Translations under genes and position numbers: made by a program | Notes under the pieces: model-generated | What the model saw: only the letters and a program-made list of their open reading frames with translations | What the model was told of the DNA's origin: nothing | Databases searched by the model: none | In this document: piece after piece, positions 52,309 to 61,160 of the stretch | Numbering within the stretch: position 1 is the first letter of the stretch | Layout: every line of letters begins with the position of its first letter | DNA from: Cohnella kolymensis | Lineage (GTDB): Bacteria > Bacillota > Bacilli > Paenibacillales > Paenibacillaceae | Assembly (NCBI RefSeq): GCF_000829465.1 | Contig: NZ_JXAL01000008.1 | Coordinates: 1-64,000, forward strand | Length of the DNA: 64,000 bases | Direction: 5' to 3'

Positions 52309-53091
52309 ATGGCGCGCTTTTGTTTCAAGATCTGCGCCGCTGTATGGCTGCTGATATGCGGACTCGGGTTCACGAGCGGAAATGCATGGGCGGCGCAGCC
52401 GGATTCCACTTACGGTGTTTATGTCCAAGATGAGGCTGGCATTATCTCCGCGCAAACCAAGAATGAGTTGTACAGCAGGGCAGTTTGGCTGCATAAGCAG
52501 ACCGGCACCGCGCAAATCGGAATTGTGACGATAAATGAGTTGGACAACCGGTCGCTTGAGCAGTATGCCGTAGACCGGTTCCGTGAAATGGGACTCGGCG
52601 GCAAAAAACGGAACGATGGCGTGCTGCTCCTGTATTCCGCCGCGGATAAGCATGTGCGGTTGGAAATCGGATTTGGCTTGGAAGGACGCATACCGGACGG
52701 CAAAGCAGGGGAGATTCTCGACCGCTACTTCGTCCCTAACCGGGATGCGGGTCAACTGGATCTCGCCTTCAGCCAGACGCAAGCAGCTGTGCTGCAGGAA
52801 ATCGCGGCTGAGTATGGCGTTGATACATCAGGCATTGAAAATATGCCGGCGCTTCCCGATCAGGAGAGCAGCGGTTTCTTTGACGGCATGCCGGGCTATA
52901 TGAAAGTTGTGCTTGGAATCGGAGTCGTTTTTTTGATCTTTCTGGATTTCAAGTTTACGGGAGGCGCAGTCACCTACTCCATTCTTAACATGCTCGGACG
53001 GAGAGGATCCGGAGGCGGCGGTTACGGAAGCGGAAGAGGCGGGGGACGCGGAGGCGGCGGTTCTTCCGGAGGCGGCGGTGCAAGCAGATAA
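52309..53091 (+). CDS. TPM-domain (YgcG-like) secreted/anchored protein
   Basis: This 260-aa protein has a signal peptide (cleavage near AWA/AQP, residue 28), a TPM domain (YGVYVQDEAGIISAQTKNEL, GIVTINELDNRSLEQYAVDRF, VLLLYSAADKHVRLEIGFGLE), one C-terminal helix (about residues 200-218, VVLGIGVVFLIFLDF) and a glycine/serine-rich tail (GSGGGGYGSGRGGGRGGGG). TPM proteins accompany LemA and are thought to aid membrane-protein assembly or repair. It is co-transcribed with lemA. Confidence 0.93.
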   Translation: MARFCFKICAAVWLLICGLGFTSGNAWAAQPDSTYGVYVQDEAGIISAQTKNELYSRAVWLHKQTGTAQIGIVTINELDNRSLEQYAVDRFREMGLGGKKRNDGVLLLYSAADKHVRLEIGFGLEGRIPDGKAGEILDRYFVPNRDAGQLDLAFSQTQAAVLQEIAAEYGVDTSGIENMPALPDQESSGFFDGMPGYMKVVLGIGVVFLIFLDFKFTGGAVTYSILNMLGRRGSGGGGYGSGRGGGRGGGGSSGGGGASR

Positions 53092-53129
53092 GGGCTAGGA
53101 TTCGTTCATGAAACCTTGATTTCAACTTC

Positions 53130-53177
53130 ATCATATCTTCATGCAGCGCGGCTGCATGGATGGTATGATTTTTTTAT
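53130..53177 (+). terminator. Rho-independent terminator after the lemA-TPM operon
   Basis: CATGCAGC-GCG-GCTGCATG forms the inner stem, extended by ATCATA/TATGAT outside it, followed by TTTTTT. Confidence 0.88.
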
Positions 53178-53207
53178 TCCTAGATAAAAAAGGGGAAGAG
53201 AGTAAAC

Positions 53208-54125
53208 ATGCATAAAACGATTATTATAGGCACAGGCCCTGCGGGACTGACCGCGGCGATTTATCTGGCTAGAGCGAACTTGAATCCGTTGGTGATCGAA
53301 GGCCCCGAACCGGGCGGACAATTGACGACCACTACGGAAGTCGAGAACTTTCCCGGATTCCCTGAAGGTATAATGGGCCCGGAATTAATGGCGAACATGC
53401 GCAAGCAAGCCGAGCGTTTCGGTGCGGAGTTCCGCTCAGGCTGGGTGAATAAAGTGGATATGTCGAAACGTCCTTTCACCTTGTCGGTAGAGGGCATGGG
53501 GGAGCTTCAGGCGGAAACGCTCATCATCTCCACCGGCGCATCGGCCAAGTACTTGGGTATTCCGGGGGAAAAAGACAGTGTCGGACGCGGAGTAAGTACG
53601 TGTGCCACATGCGACGGATTTTTCTTCCGCAACAAAAAAATCGTCGTAGTGGGTGGCGGAGATTCGGCGATGGAGGAAGCTCATTTTCTCACGAAGTTTG
53701 CTTCTGAAGTGGTTCTGGTTAACCGCCGGAATGAGCTGCGTGCCTCGAAGATCATGCAGGACCGGGCTCGCAACAATCCGAAGATAAGCTGGAACCTGAA
53801 TCGAACTCCGCTTGAAGTGATAAGCGGTGACAACGGTGTAACCGGTCTTAAGGTGAACAACAACGAAACCGGACTGGAAGAAGTGATCGAAACGGACGGC
53901 ATTTTCGTGGCTATCGGGCATACGCCTAACACCCGGTTTTTGGATGGGCAGCTGGATACGGACGAAACAGGCTATTTGCTGGTTAAGCCGGGAACGACGG
54001 AAACCAATATTCCAGGTGTGTTCGCGTGCGGGGACGTGCAGGATCACCGCTATCGCCAGGCGATCAGCGCGGCGGGGACCGGTTGTATGGCCGCATTGGA
54101 TTGCGAAAGGTTTTTGGAAGGTTAA
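53208..54125 (+). CDS. trxB: Thioredoxin-disulfide reductase-like flavoprotein
   Basis: A 305-aa FAD/NADPH enzyme. It has the FAD loop IIGTGPAGLTAAIYLARANL, redox pair C132-A-T-C135 in STCATCDGFFF, NADPH loop VVVGGGDSAMEEAHFL with HRR-like VNRRNELRAS, and the C-terminal FAD motif GVFACGDVQDHRYRQAISAAG. Most features match TrxB. It stands next to a YkvA-like gene and not in the usual trxB context, so it may be a second paralogue. GGGGAAGAG precedes ATG 53208. Confidence 0.93.
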   Translation: MHKTIIIGTGPAGLTAAIYLARANLNPLVIEGPEPGGQLTTTTEVENFPGFPEGIMGPELMANMRKQAERFGAEFRSGWVNKVDMSKRPFTLSVEGMGELQAETLIISTGASAKYLGIPGEKDSVGRGVSTCATCDGFFFRNKKIVVVGGGDSAMEEAHFLTKFASEVVLVNRRNELRASKIMQDRARNNPKISWNLNRTPLEVISGDNGVTGLKVNNNETGLEEVIETDGIFVAIGHTPNTRFLDGQLDTDETGYLLVKPGTTETNIPGVFACGDVQDHRYRQAISAAGTGCMAALDCERFLEG

Positions 54126-54143
54126 TCACGTATAATAGAAAGC

Positions 54144-54536
54144 ATGGCGAAGAGCAAACGGCTGGGCGACTGGAAACAATGGGCAAAACAATTAAAGAGC
54201 AATATACGTGTACTCTATTTGGCGTGTCGGGATCCGAGGACTCCATGGTACGCCAAATGGTTTGCGGTTTGTGTTGTTGCATATGCGTTTAGCCCGATCG
54301 ATCTGATCCCCGACTTCATCCCTGTGCTCGGCTATTTGGATGACCTTATTCTGGTTCCCTTAGGCATTGTGCTTGCTCTTAAGATGATTCCTGGAGAAAT
54401 CATTACGGACTGCAGGCAAAAGGTTGAACTAGAGTCGGACGGCGGCAGGCGGAAGAATTGGTTTATGGGCGTCTTGTTCGTGCTGATCTGGATCGCCGCC
54501 GCAGTGTGGATTAGCGCGGTCGCGTTTAAAATGTAA
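54144..54536 (+). CDS. YkvA-like DUF1232 membrane protein
   Basis: A 130-aa protein with the DUF1232 core YLACRDPRTPWYAKWFAVCVVAYAFSPIDLIPDFIPVLGYLDDLILVPLGI (spanning two hydrophobic stretches) and one further C-terminal helix (FMGVLFVLIWIAAAVWISAV). Function is unknown. It starts 18 bases after trxB, without a strong ribosome-binding site, so it may depend on trxB transcription. Confidence 0.88.
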   Translation: MAKSKRLGDWKQWAKQLKSNIRVLYLACRDPRTPWYAKWFAVCVVAYAFSPIDLIPDFIPVLGYLDDLILVPLGIVLALKMIPGEIITDCRQKVELESDGGRRKNWFMGVLFVLIWIAAAVWISAVAFKM

Positions 54537-54593
54537 TCAAGTATGATGTTTTTCATCGTTGTTTGGCTATGTATGCTTCATCGCTGCTGCAAA

Positions 54594-54643
54594 ACAGGGC
54601 CGGTTCAAAGTCATTGATATGACTTCTGAGCCGGCCTATTTTT
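54594..54643. terminator. Bidirectional terminator between convergent genes
   Basis: AACAGGGCCGGTTCA.AAGTCAT pairs with ATGACTTCTGAGCCGGCCTATT, followed by T residues on the plus side. It serves ykvA and the minus-strand 59-aa gene. Confidence 0.9.
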
Positions 54644-54647
54644 ATCG

Positions 54648-54827
54648 CTAAAAATTTTGCGGTTCCTCTTCAGCGTCCTCTGTTACCTCGCTCACATCGC
54701 ATACTTCCGCAGCTGCGGAGCGGAACTCTTCTTCATTCTCCGAGCCAAGCTTGTCTCCGAATTGGTCAAGACGCGCCGGGTTGCTTGCCACTCCGTCGTT
54801 GCCAGGTTCATTGTTTCGCGGCGTCAT
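54648..54827 (-). CDS. 59-aa acidic protein
   Basis: A short gene on the minus strand with an excellent AGGAGGTGATGG box 6 bases before ATG 54827. The product (MTPRNNEPGNDGVASNPARL to EEPQNF) is strongly acidic in its second half (EEEFRSAAAEVCDVSEVTED) with a single Cys. It looks like the small soluble proteins made late in growth or in spores, but no family is recognised. A shared terminator follows it. It diverges from the oxidoreductase/sigma operon. Confidence 0.72.
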   Translation of the reverse strand: MTPRNNEPGNDGVASNPARLDQFGDKLGSENEEEFRSAAAEVCDVSEVTEDAEEEPQNF

Positions 54828-54894
54828 TCTACCATCACCTCCTGAGCGTTAGAATGACCCAAATGGACTTCTCCTCATTCAGATCGGATCGTTT

Positions 54895-54921
54895 TGTCAC
54901 AAAACCGGCTCCCATTTCGAC
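54895..54921 (+). promoter_or_regulatory. ECF41-like promoter of the oxidoreductase-sigma operon
   Basis: TGTCACA (54895-54901) is followed after 16 bases by CGAC (54918-54921). The published ECF41 consensus, as I recall it, is TGTCACA, 16 bases, CGTC, so there is one mismatch in the -10. It lies 36 bases before the oxidoreductase gene, whose operon encodes an ECF41 sigma factor. This indicates autoregulation. Confidence 0.75.
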
Positions 54922-54957
54922 TCATATGTAAACAAACATAAACGGAGGATGAGGAGT

Positions 54958-56262
54958 ATGAAAAATTACGATGCTGCCGTCATTGGCGGAGGGCTTGCAG
55001 GATTGATCGTGGCGATAGATTTGGCTGAAGGAGGGAGGTCCGTTGCCGTCCTGGAAAGGTCTGACCGGATGGGAGGGCGTGCAATCACCGTCAACAAGAA
55101 CGGCGCCTTGTTTAACTTGGGCGGGCACGCGCTGTACCGGGGCGGTGAAGCTTATCAGATTTTGCACTCCTACGGGTTGAAACTGTCCGGTAAAAAACCG
55201 TCAGTAAAAGGTTTGGCCATCTGGGGCGATAAAGTGATGCCGATGCCGGGCGATGCTGCAGGCATGCTGAGCTCTCCACTTTTAACATGGTCAGGGAAGA
55301 TGGAGCTTATGGGACTGATGCTCAAAATCTACAAAACGCACGCGGACCAATTGCCCCTCATGAGCCTGCGTGATTGGGCGGAGAAGGAAATACGCGACCC
55401 CATGGTGAGGCATGTTTTTTACTCGCTTTGCCGCACCTCCACCTATGTTCACGACCCTGACTATCAGTCGGCAGGTCCCGTACTGCTTCAGGTGCAGCGA
55501 GCGTTGAAAAGCGGTGTGCTGTACCTTGATGGGGGATGGCAGACGATCGTGGAGCAGCTTCGTGAGAAAGCCATCCGATTGGGAGTGGACCTTCTCGCTA
55601 ACAAAAATGTGGTGGAAATACAGCAAGAAGAAGGCTGCGTACGCCGGCTTCGATTTGCTGACGACTCTACATTAAGCATCTCGCATGTCATCAGCACGCT
55701 TTCCCCGTCCGATACGTTCCGGCTCACACGGGGAGCGGAGCATACCGTATTGCGCAGATGGAAGGACGAAGCACGGCCGGCTATGGCAGCTTGTCTCGAC
55801 CTCGGGCTTCGGAGACTGCCCGTGCCCGACCGGAATTTCGCTTTAGGCATTGATCAGCCGGTGTTTTTCACCAACCATTCCAGAGCGGCGAAGCTTAGCG
55901 ACAACGGGACGCTCGTGATCCATTTAATGAAATACAACGGTCCTGGAGAAAGCGACCCGAAGGCGGATCTTAGTCTGCTGGAACAAACGATGACGCGTCT
56001 GCACCCCGGATGGGAACAAGAAGTCGTCGCCCGGCAGTATTTGCCCAATATTGCCGTTGTGCATGATTATGTACACCTCGGCCGGTCGGTGCCGTCCATC
56101 GGCCCGTCGGTCCCGGAAATCCAAGGGCTGTATGTAGCAGGAGATTGGGTCAGCCATGGAGAAATGTTGGCGGATGCGGCTGCTGCCAGCGGCAGAAGAG
56201 CGGCTCGTGAAATGATGCAGAACCTTGTTACGCGGGAACCGGCGGTTCTGGCAGCGCGATAG
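54958..56262 (+). CDS. FAD-dependent oxidoreductase (phytoene-desaturase-like)
   Basis: A 434-aa flavoprotein. The FAD-binding loop is AAVIGGGLAGLIVAIDLAEGG, followed by LERSDRMGGRAITVNKNG and LGGHALYRGGEAYQIL as in carotenoid desaturase and protoporphyrinogen-oxidase relatives. The C-terminal FAD motif is GLYVAGDWVSHGEMLADAAAASG. The substrate is unknown. It is the first gene of an operon with an ECF41 sigma factor, a known class of ECF41 partner (oxidoreductases, epimerases, decarboxylases). ATG 54958 is used because GGAGG lies 9 bases upstream. Confidence 0.9.
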   Translation: MKNYDAAVIGGGLAGLIVAIDLAEGGRSVAVLERSDRMGGRAITVNKNGALFNLGGHALYRGGEAYQILHSYGLKLSGKKPSVKGLAIWGDKVMPMPGDAAGMLSSPLLTWSGKMELMGLMLKIYKTHADQLPLMSLRDWAEKEIRDPMVRHVFYSLCRTSTYVHDPDYQSAGPVLLQVQRALKSGVLYLDGGWQTIVEQLREKAIRLGVDLLANKNVVEIQQEEGCVRRLRFADDSTLSISHVISTLSPSDTFRLTRGAEHTVLRRWKDEARPAMAACLDLGLRRLPVPDRNFALGIDQPVFFTNHSRAAKLSDNGTLVIHLMKYNGPGESDPKADLSLLEQTMTRLHPGWEQEVVARQYLPNIAVVHDYVHLGRSVPSIGPSVPEIQGLYVAGDWVSHGEMLADAAAASGRRAAREMMQNLVTREPAVLAAR

Positions 56263-56292
56263 ACGGTTAACTTCAAAGGGAGGGTGTCATTT

Positions 56293-57192
56293 TTGGAGCG
56301 TGTTCATTCTGACCGGTCGGAGCAATTATACCAATTATATAAGCCGCTGTTGTTCTCTTTGGCGTATCGCATGTTGGGAAGCGTGTCGGATGCGGAGGAT
56401 ATCGTTCAGGAAGCCTTTCTGTCGTGGAGCGAAAGAAGGCCGGAAACCGTTCTGAACGAGAAAGCCTATCTGTGCAAAATGGTGACGAACCGCTGTGTGG
56501 ACCGTCTTCGTTCACCCGGCAAGCAACGAGAGGTCTATGTGGGACCTTGGCTGCCTGAACCTCTGATTACGGAGGCGTTGGATTCCGATTCACCTTCCGG
56601 AGCCTATCTGCAAAAAGAATCCCTCTCCACCGCATATCTGCTTCTGCTTCAGCAGCTTTCCTGGGTAGAGAGGGCGGTATTTATCCTGCGTGAGGTGCTG
56701 CAATATGAATACGATGAAATCGCTGAAATCGTCGACAAAAGCAGCAGCAACTGCCGACAAATCTTTCATCGGGCGAAGCGTTCTGTCAGCGGTCTAAGTG
56801 GGATGGCCGATACGGTGCCGCTGAAATCGGAATCGTTGAAAGCGTTGATTGAGCAATTTATTCACGCTGTTGCATCCGGCAACACCGGTCAACTCATGAA
56901 CTTACTGAAAGCAGACGTGTCGATGCATTCCGATGGGGGTGGCAAAGTTACGGCAGCAGTACGCCCGATCCTGGGAGCCGATCGTGTGATCGCGTTCTTG
57001 ATGGGGATTGCCTCCAAGGCGCCTGCTGATATGTCTTTCCGAATACAGATGGTTAACGGAAATCCGGGGATCGTGAGTTACATCGGAGAACAACCGTCAA
57101 GTGTAATTACTTTTCGCATGGAGAACGATCGGATCGCAGAAATCTACATCGTGGTCAATCCGGATAAGCTGAAGCATTTACCTCAGCGCTAA
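56293..57192 (+). CDS. ECF41-group sigma factor with C-terminal SnoaL-like domain
   Basis: This ~299-aa protein has sigma2 (YKPLLFSLAYRMLGSVSDAEDIVQEAFL) and sigma4 (LSWVERAVFILREVLQYEYDEIAEIV) regions, and then a fused SnoaL-like regulatory domain from about residue 175. Three ECF41 hallmarks can be read: WLPEP in the linker, DGGGKVTA in the C-terminal domain and the ending NPDKL. In this group the C-terminal domain replaces a separate anti-sigma factor. TTG 56293 is preferred because AAAGGGAGGG lies 8 bases before it; GTG 56284 overlaps that box. Confidence 0.93.
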   Translation: MERVHSDRSEQLYQLYKPLLFSLAYRMLGSVSDAEDIVQEAFLSWSERRPETVLNEKAYLCKMVTNRCVDRLRSPGKQREVYVGPWLPEPLITEALDSDSPSGAYLQKESLSTAYLLLLQQLSWVERAVFILREVLQYEYDEIAEIVDKSSSNCRQIFHRAKRSVSGLSGMADTVPLKSESLKALIEQFIHAVASGNTGQLMNLLKADVSMHSDGGGKVTAAVRPILGADRVIAFLMGIASKAPADMSFRIQMVNGNPGIVSYIGEQPSSVITFRMENDRIAEIYIVVNPDKLKHLPQR

Positions 57193-57210
57193 TAGAGAAA
57201 TGAACAAATC

Positions 57211-57259
57211 GGGTTGTGCTGTGGGGTCTTATGAGGCCGCATGGCTCAACCCCTTTTTT
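57211..57259 (+). terminator. Rho-independent terminator of the ECF41 operon
   Basis: GGGTTGTGCTG pairs with CATGGCTCAACCC around a large loop, followed by TTTTTT. Confidence 0.8.
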
Positions 57260-57261
57260 GT

Positions 57262-57585
57262 AAATTAGAAGATATAGTTCTCAAGTGATGAAGGCGAACA
57301 CTGGTTATACCCAGCCTTTATTGCGTTTGCGGGATTTTAACACGTTCTAATAACGCTCGAGCAGCAGTGTAACACCACAGAACGTGCTGTTAGTGTTAGG
57401 CAAATTGGAGTTGAGCCATCCTGTCAGAGGTAATGTCACAATCTTAGCCTGAGAGGTCACTAAGTTGGTAGTCCAGCACCTTTCCTGTTCTTTACAATAC
57501 ATACATGAACCGTAGGACAACGCTGTGAACGGTCAGCTCTTACGGTAACTATCACAAGTTTGGTAAATAAGAAGGGAGTTACAAC
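57262..57585 (+). promoter_or_regulatory. Long leader region of the maltodextrin-type operon
   Basis: This 324-base stretch has no gene. It holds an inverted repeat (TAACACGTTCT at 57338-57348 with AGAACGTGCTGTTA at 57379-57392, one bulge), a candidate TTTACA near 57493, and AGAAGGGAG just before the binding-protein ATG. A regulatory hairpin or an operator for a missing regulator is possible. No perfect cre site was found. Confidence 0.45.
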
Positions 57586-58899
57586 ATGAACAAGAATAAG
57601 ACATGGATTCTCGCGCTTTGCGTCATGCTCGCCATGATGGCTTTGACTGCTTGCGGCGGCGGCAACGGAAACGGCAATGCCGAATCTTCCGCTCCCGCTT
57701 CCCCGAGCGTAGACGCTTCTTCTGAACCTAGCGACGCTTCCGGCATGCCGGAAAAACCGGAAGAGCTGGTCATCTGGCCGGACGCTTCCGAGGACAAAGT
57801 AGCCATTATTGAAGAAATCACTAAGAAGTACACAGAAAAAACCGGTATCAAAGTTACGCTTACCCCGCTGGCCATGAACGACCAGCCGGAAGCGCTTAGC
57901 CTCGACGGTCCTGCAGGCAATGGTCCCGACCTGTTCTATCAGCCGGGTATCGGGAACCTTGTGGTGAAAGGTCTTGTTCAACCGCTGAAGACGACAGATG
58001 CGGTTCTTGACACGTATACACCAGAATCTCTTCAAGCTCTAAGTCAAGACGGACAGTTGTACGGTCTGCCTCTTGTAACCGAAACGTATGCCATGTTCTA
58101 TAACAAAAAGCTTCTACCGGAAGCTCCGAAGACGATTGCGGATCTCGAGAAAATCGCGCAAGAGAGAACGAACGCCAAGAAACAAGAATACGGCTTCCTC
58201 TTTGAAGCGACGAACTTCTACTTCGCCTGGTCTTTACTTGGAGGCAACGGCGGTTACATCTTCAAACAAGATGACCAAGGCAAATATGACATTAACGATA
58301 TTGGCTTGAACAAAGAAGGAACCGTTAAAGGCGCCAAACTGATTCAAAGCTGGTTCGACAAAGGATACCTTCCAAAAGGCATCAACGGCGACATCGTCGG
58401 CGGATTGTTCGGGGAAGGCAAAGTTGGGGCTGTTATCAATGGTCCGTGGGCGATCAACGACTACAAGAAAACGCTCGGAGACGATCTGGGGATAGCTCCG
58501 CTGCCGACGCTGGAAGATGGCGCTCACCCAACCTCCTTCATCGGAGTCAAAGGCTGGATGCTCTCCAAGTTCTCGAAACATCCGGAATGGGCAGCCGATT
58601 TGGCGGCATTCATTACTAACGAACAAAACGCTATGGCCTTTTTCAAAGGCACTGGAGAAGTTCCGCCGGTCAAAAACGTGCTGAACAATCCGGACTTGAC
58701 AAACGACCCGCTCGTAGCCGGATTCTCCGCACAAATCCAATACGGACAACCGTTCCCGACGGTTCCTGAGCTTGACCATGTGTGGGATCCAATGGCCAAC
58801 GCACTAACCTTCGTGATGGAAGGTAAAGACGTTCAAACTTCGCTTGACGACGCCGTTCGCATGATTCAAGACAAGATGAAAATGGCTGGAGCAAAATAA
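57586..58899 (+). CDS. Maltose/maltodextrin-type ABC substrate-binding lipoprotein
   Basis: This 437-aa lipoprotein (signal ILALCVMLAMMALTACGG, lipobox Cys near 23, then a low-complexity Ala/Ser/Pro linker) has the MalE/MdxE fold: LVIWPDASEDKVAIIEEITKKY, LYGLPLVTETYAMFYNKKLL, GKVGAVINGPWAINDYKK and VPPVKNVLNNPDL. It would bind maltodextrin or isomalto-oligosaccharides. AGAAGGGAG precedes ATG 57586. Two permease genes and a GH31 gene follow; the ATPase is not in the operon, as is usual with MsmX-type shared ATPases. Confidence 0.93.
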   Translation: MNKNKTWILALCVMLAMMALTACGGGNGNGNAESSAPASPSVDASSEPSDASGMPEKPEELVIWPDASEDKVAIIEEITKKYTEKTGIKVTLTPLAMNDQPEALSLDGPAGNGPDLFYQPGIGNLVVKGLVQPLKTTDAVLDTYTPESLQALSQDGQLYGLPLVTETYAMFYNKKLLPEAPKTIADLEKIAQERTNAKKQEYGFLFEATNFYFAWSLLGGNGGYIFKQDDQGKYDINDIGLNKEGTVKGAKLIQSWFDKGYLPKGINGDIVGGLFGEGKVGAVINGPWAINDYKKTLGDDLGIAPLPTLEDGAHPTSFIGVKGWMLSKFSKHPEWAADLAAFITNEQNAMAFFKGTGEVPPVKNVLNNPDLTNDPLVAGFSAQIQYGQPFPTVPELDHVWDPMANALTFVMEGKDVQTSLDDAVRMIQDKMKMAGAK

Positions 58900-58915
58900 T
58901 TAATCAAATGAAAAG

Positions 58916-58940
58916 AAAAGGGGCTCCTGCAGTCCCTTTT
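58916..58940 (+). terminator. Intercistronic hairpin (attenuator) after the binding protein
   Basis: AAAAGGG and CCCTTTT pair around GCTCCTGCAGT. It probably reduces read-through into the permease genes so that the binding protein is made in excess. Confidence 0.7.
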
Positions 58941-58976
58941 CCTCTTTCAATATAAAGAGCTGGAAGGTGAGAACGC

Positions 58977-60271
58977 ATGCAGACGAAGACCACAAGCGGT
59001 ACTCAGGCAGGTACATCCAAAACCGCAGTTGCGGCTGTACTGTCTCTTGTTCCCGGTCTAGGTCAGCTTTACAACCGAAGATACATTAAAGGCGCTTTAT
59101 TTTTGTTTTTCGCGGGGTGTCAGGGATTCGCGCTGATTCCACCTATTATTAACGGATTAATTGGATTGGTTACTCTGGGCGATGTTCCCGAGGTGGACGA
59201 TTCTCGTACTCTGTTGGTCGAAGGGATATTGTCCGTCATTATCCTGGGAATCCTGCTTTTGTTATACGGGTGGAATATCTCGGACGCTTACAAGGACGCC
59301 AAAAAACGAGAAAAAGGGATAAGGACCCCGTCCGTCCGGCGGGCGTTCCAAGACAGCTGGGAGCACGGGTTCCCATATTTCGTAGTCGTTCCGAGCTTTA
59401 TCATGCTCGCTATGATCGTCATTTTCCCGCTGGTGTTCATGATTAGTCTAGCTTTCACCAATTACAACCTGTACAACTCTCCCCCGGTCCACTTGCTGGA
59501 TTGGGTGGGCGTAGCCAACTTTAAGGAATTGTTTACCGAACCTTTGTGGAGCAAGAGTCTTCTGTCCGTTCTTTCCTGGACCGTCATCTGGACGCTTATA
59601 GCAACGTCCCTTGAGATCGGTCTGGCGCTGCTGTTAGCGGTAATGATTAACGATAAAAGGGTTCGGTTTACAAAACTGATCCGGACCTTGTTCATCCTAC
59701 CGTGGGCGATTCCTTCGTTCATGACAATTCTCGTATTCGCAGCAATGTTCAACGATACGTTCGGAGCGATCAATCGGGACATTTTCTCCCATTTCGGGAC
59801 TTCCATACCTTGCTTTCGGACCCTACGTGGACACGCGTCGCCATCATCGCCATTCAAATGTGGCTCGGTTTCCCTTATGTCTTCACACTGTTCACCGGTG
59901 TGCTGCAAAGCATTACGAAGGATTGGTACGAGGCGGCGGAGGTTGACGGGGGTACCCGCTGGCACAAGTTCCGGTATATCACGCTGCCGCATCTTATGTA
60001 CGCGACGGCGCCGCTGCTAATCATGCAATTTGCGCAGAACTTCAACAACTTCAACATCATTTATTTGTTCAACAAAGGCGGTCCGCCGGTTCCGGGACAG
60101 AACTCCGGAGCAACCGACATTCTTATTTCCTGGGTGTACAGCTTGACGTTCAAAGAGAACAACTACAAGATGGCTGCCGCCATTTCAATTGTAATGGGGA
60201 TTGTGGTAGCGCTGTTTGCTTTCTATCAATTCCGCAGAACCCGCTCTTTCCGAGAGGAGGACATGTATTAA
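58977..60271 (+). pseudogene. Maltodextrin-type ABC permease (MalF/MdxF), one frameshift
   Basis: The complete protein is about 431 aa: an N-terminal extension with extra helices (AAVLSLVPGLGQLYNRRYIK, a TM2-like segment) as in MdxF, then the six-helix permease core. The frame breaks near 59820 where one T is missing (HFGTSIPLLSDPTWTRVAII reads as CFRTL). It continues in the next frame to stop 60269-60271, with EAA loop DWYEAAEVDGGTRWHKFRYITLP. ATG lies at 58977, after GGAAGGTGAG. One base pair separates it from the next gene. Confidence 0.88.
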
Positions 60272-60272
60272 G

Positions 60273-61115
60273 ATGGGTCGATCATTAAAATCGAAGCTGG
60301 AAGTGTCAGGCATCTACCTGATCGTTCTGATCATGTTCATCGTCATTCTGTATCCTCTTCTATGGGCGATTAGCATTTCGCTTAATCCCGGCACCAGCAT
60401 GTTCAGCGCCAAAATGATTCCGGACAATTTATCGCTGGAGCATTACAAGTGGCTGTTCACGAATCCTCGAAGCGATTATGGGCTTTGGTACAAAAATACG
60501 CTGATTGTCGCATCCATAACATCGATCTCTGCGGTCTCTTTGGTTTCGATGGTCGCTTTCGTGTTTTCGCGTTACAAATTCATCGGGCGCAAGTACGGAA
60601 TCTATACGTTCCTGATGTTGCAGATGTTCCCGGTGCTTATGGGTATGGTGGCCATCTATTTGCTGCTTAATATGGTTAATCTGCTAGATACGTTCACCGG
60701 GTTAATCCTGATCTACGTTATCGGAGGGCTTCCGATGAACGTTTTTCTGGTCAAGGGCTATATGGATACGATTCCTAGAGACTTGGACGAATCCGCCAAA
60801 ATGGACGGAGCCGGCCACTTTACGATATTCTCTCGTATTCTGTTGCCGCTGTCCCGGCCCATTCTGGCCGTCGTCGGCTTGTTTACGTTCATGGCTCCAT
60901 TCATGGACTTTCTTACGCCGAGAATCATAATCCGCAGCCCTGAGAAGTTTACGCTGGCGCTTGGACTGTACAACTTTATCAACGACAAGTTCGGCAATAA
61001 CTTTACGATCTTTGCGGCGGGCACAATTCTGATCGCTATACCGATTGCCACGGTCTTCCTGTTCCTGCAGCGGCATCTCATTTCCGGATTGGCAGATGGG
61101 GCAACGAAAGGTTAA
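60273..61115 (+). CDS. Maltodextrin-type ABC permease (MalG/MdxG)
   Basis: A 280-aa, six-helix inner-membrane permease (FIVILYPLLWAISISLNPG, inner loop IPRDLDESAKMDGAGHFTIFSRILLPL with the EAA motif). ATG 60273 is preferred over 60216 because AGGAGG lies 13-18 bases before it and the earlier frame overlaps the upstream gene end. It works with the MdxF-type protein and the lipoprotein. Confidence 0.92.
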   Translation: MGRSLKSKLEVSGIYLIVLIMFIVILYPLLWAISISLNPGTSMFSAKMIPDNLSLEHYKWLFTNPRSDYGLWYKNTLIVASITSISAVSLVSMVAFVFSRYKFIGRKYGIYTFLMLQMFPVLMGMVAIYLLLNMVNLLDTFTGLILIYVIGGLPMNVFLVKGYMDTIPRDLDESAKMDGAGHFTIFSRILLPLSRPILAVVGLFTFMAPFMDFLTPRIIIRSPEKFTLALGLYNFINDKFGNNFTIFAAGTILIAIPIATVFLFLQRHLISGLADGATKG

Positions 61116-61160
61116 TCGTGCCATAGCAGCGATATTACGAAAGCTGGAGGTGAGTTACTC

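Noticed and set aside
54657-54845. Plus-strand 62-aa frame over the small acidic gene
   Set aside because: It has no ribosome-binding site, whereas the minus strand has an ideal one and a sensible protein.
57480-57560. CcpA cre site ahead of the maltodextrin-type operon
   Set aside because: TGTGAACGGTCAG has some likeness but misses conserved positions of the consensus.
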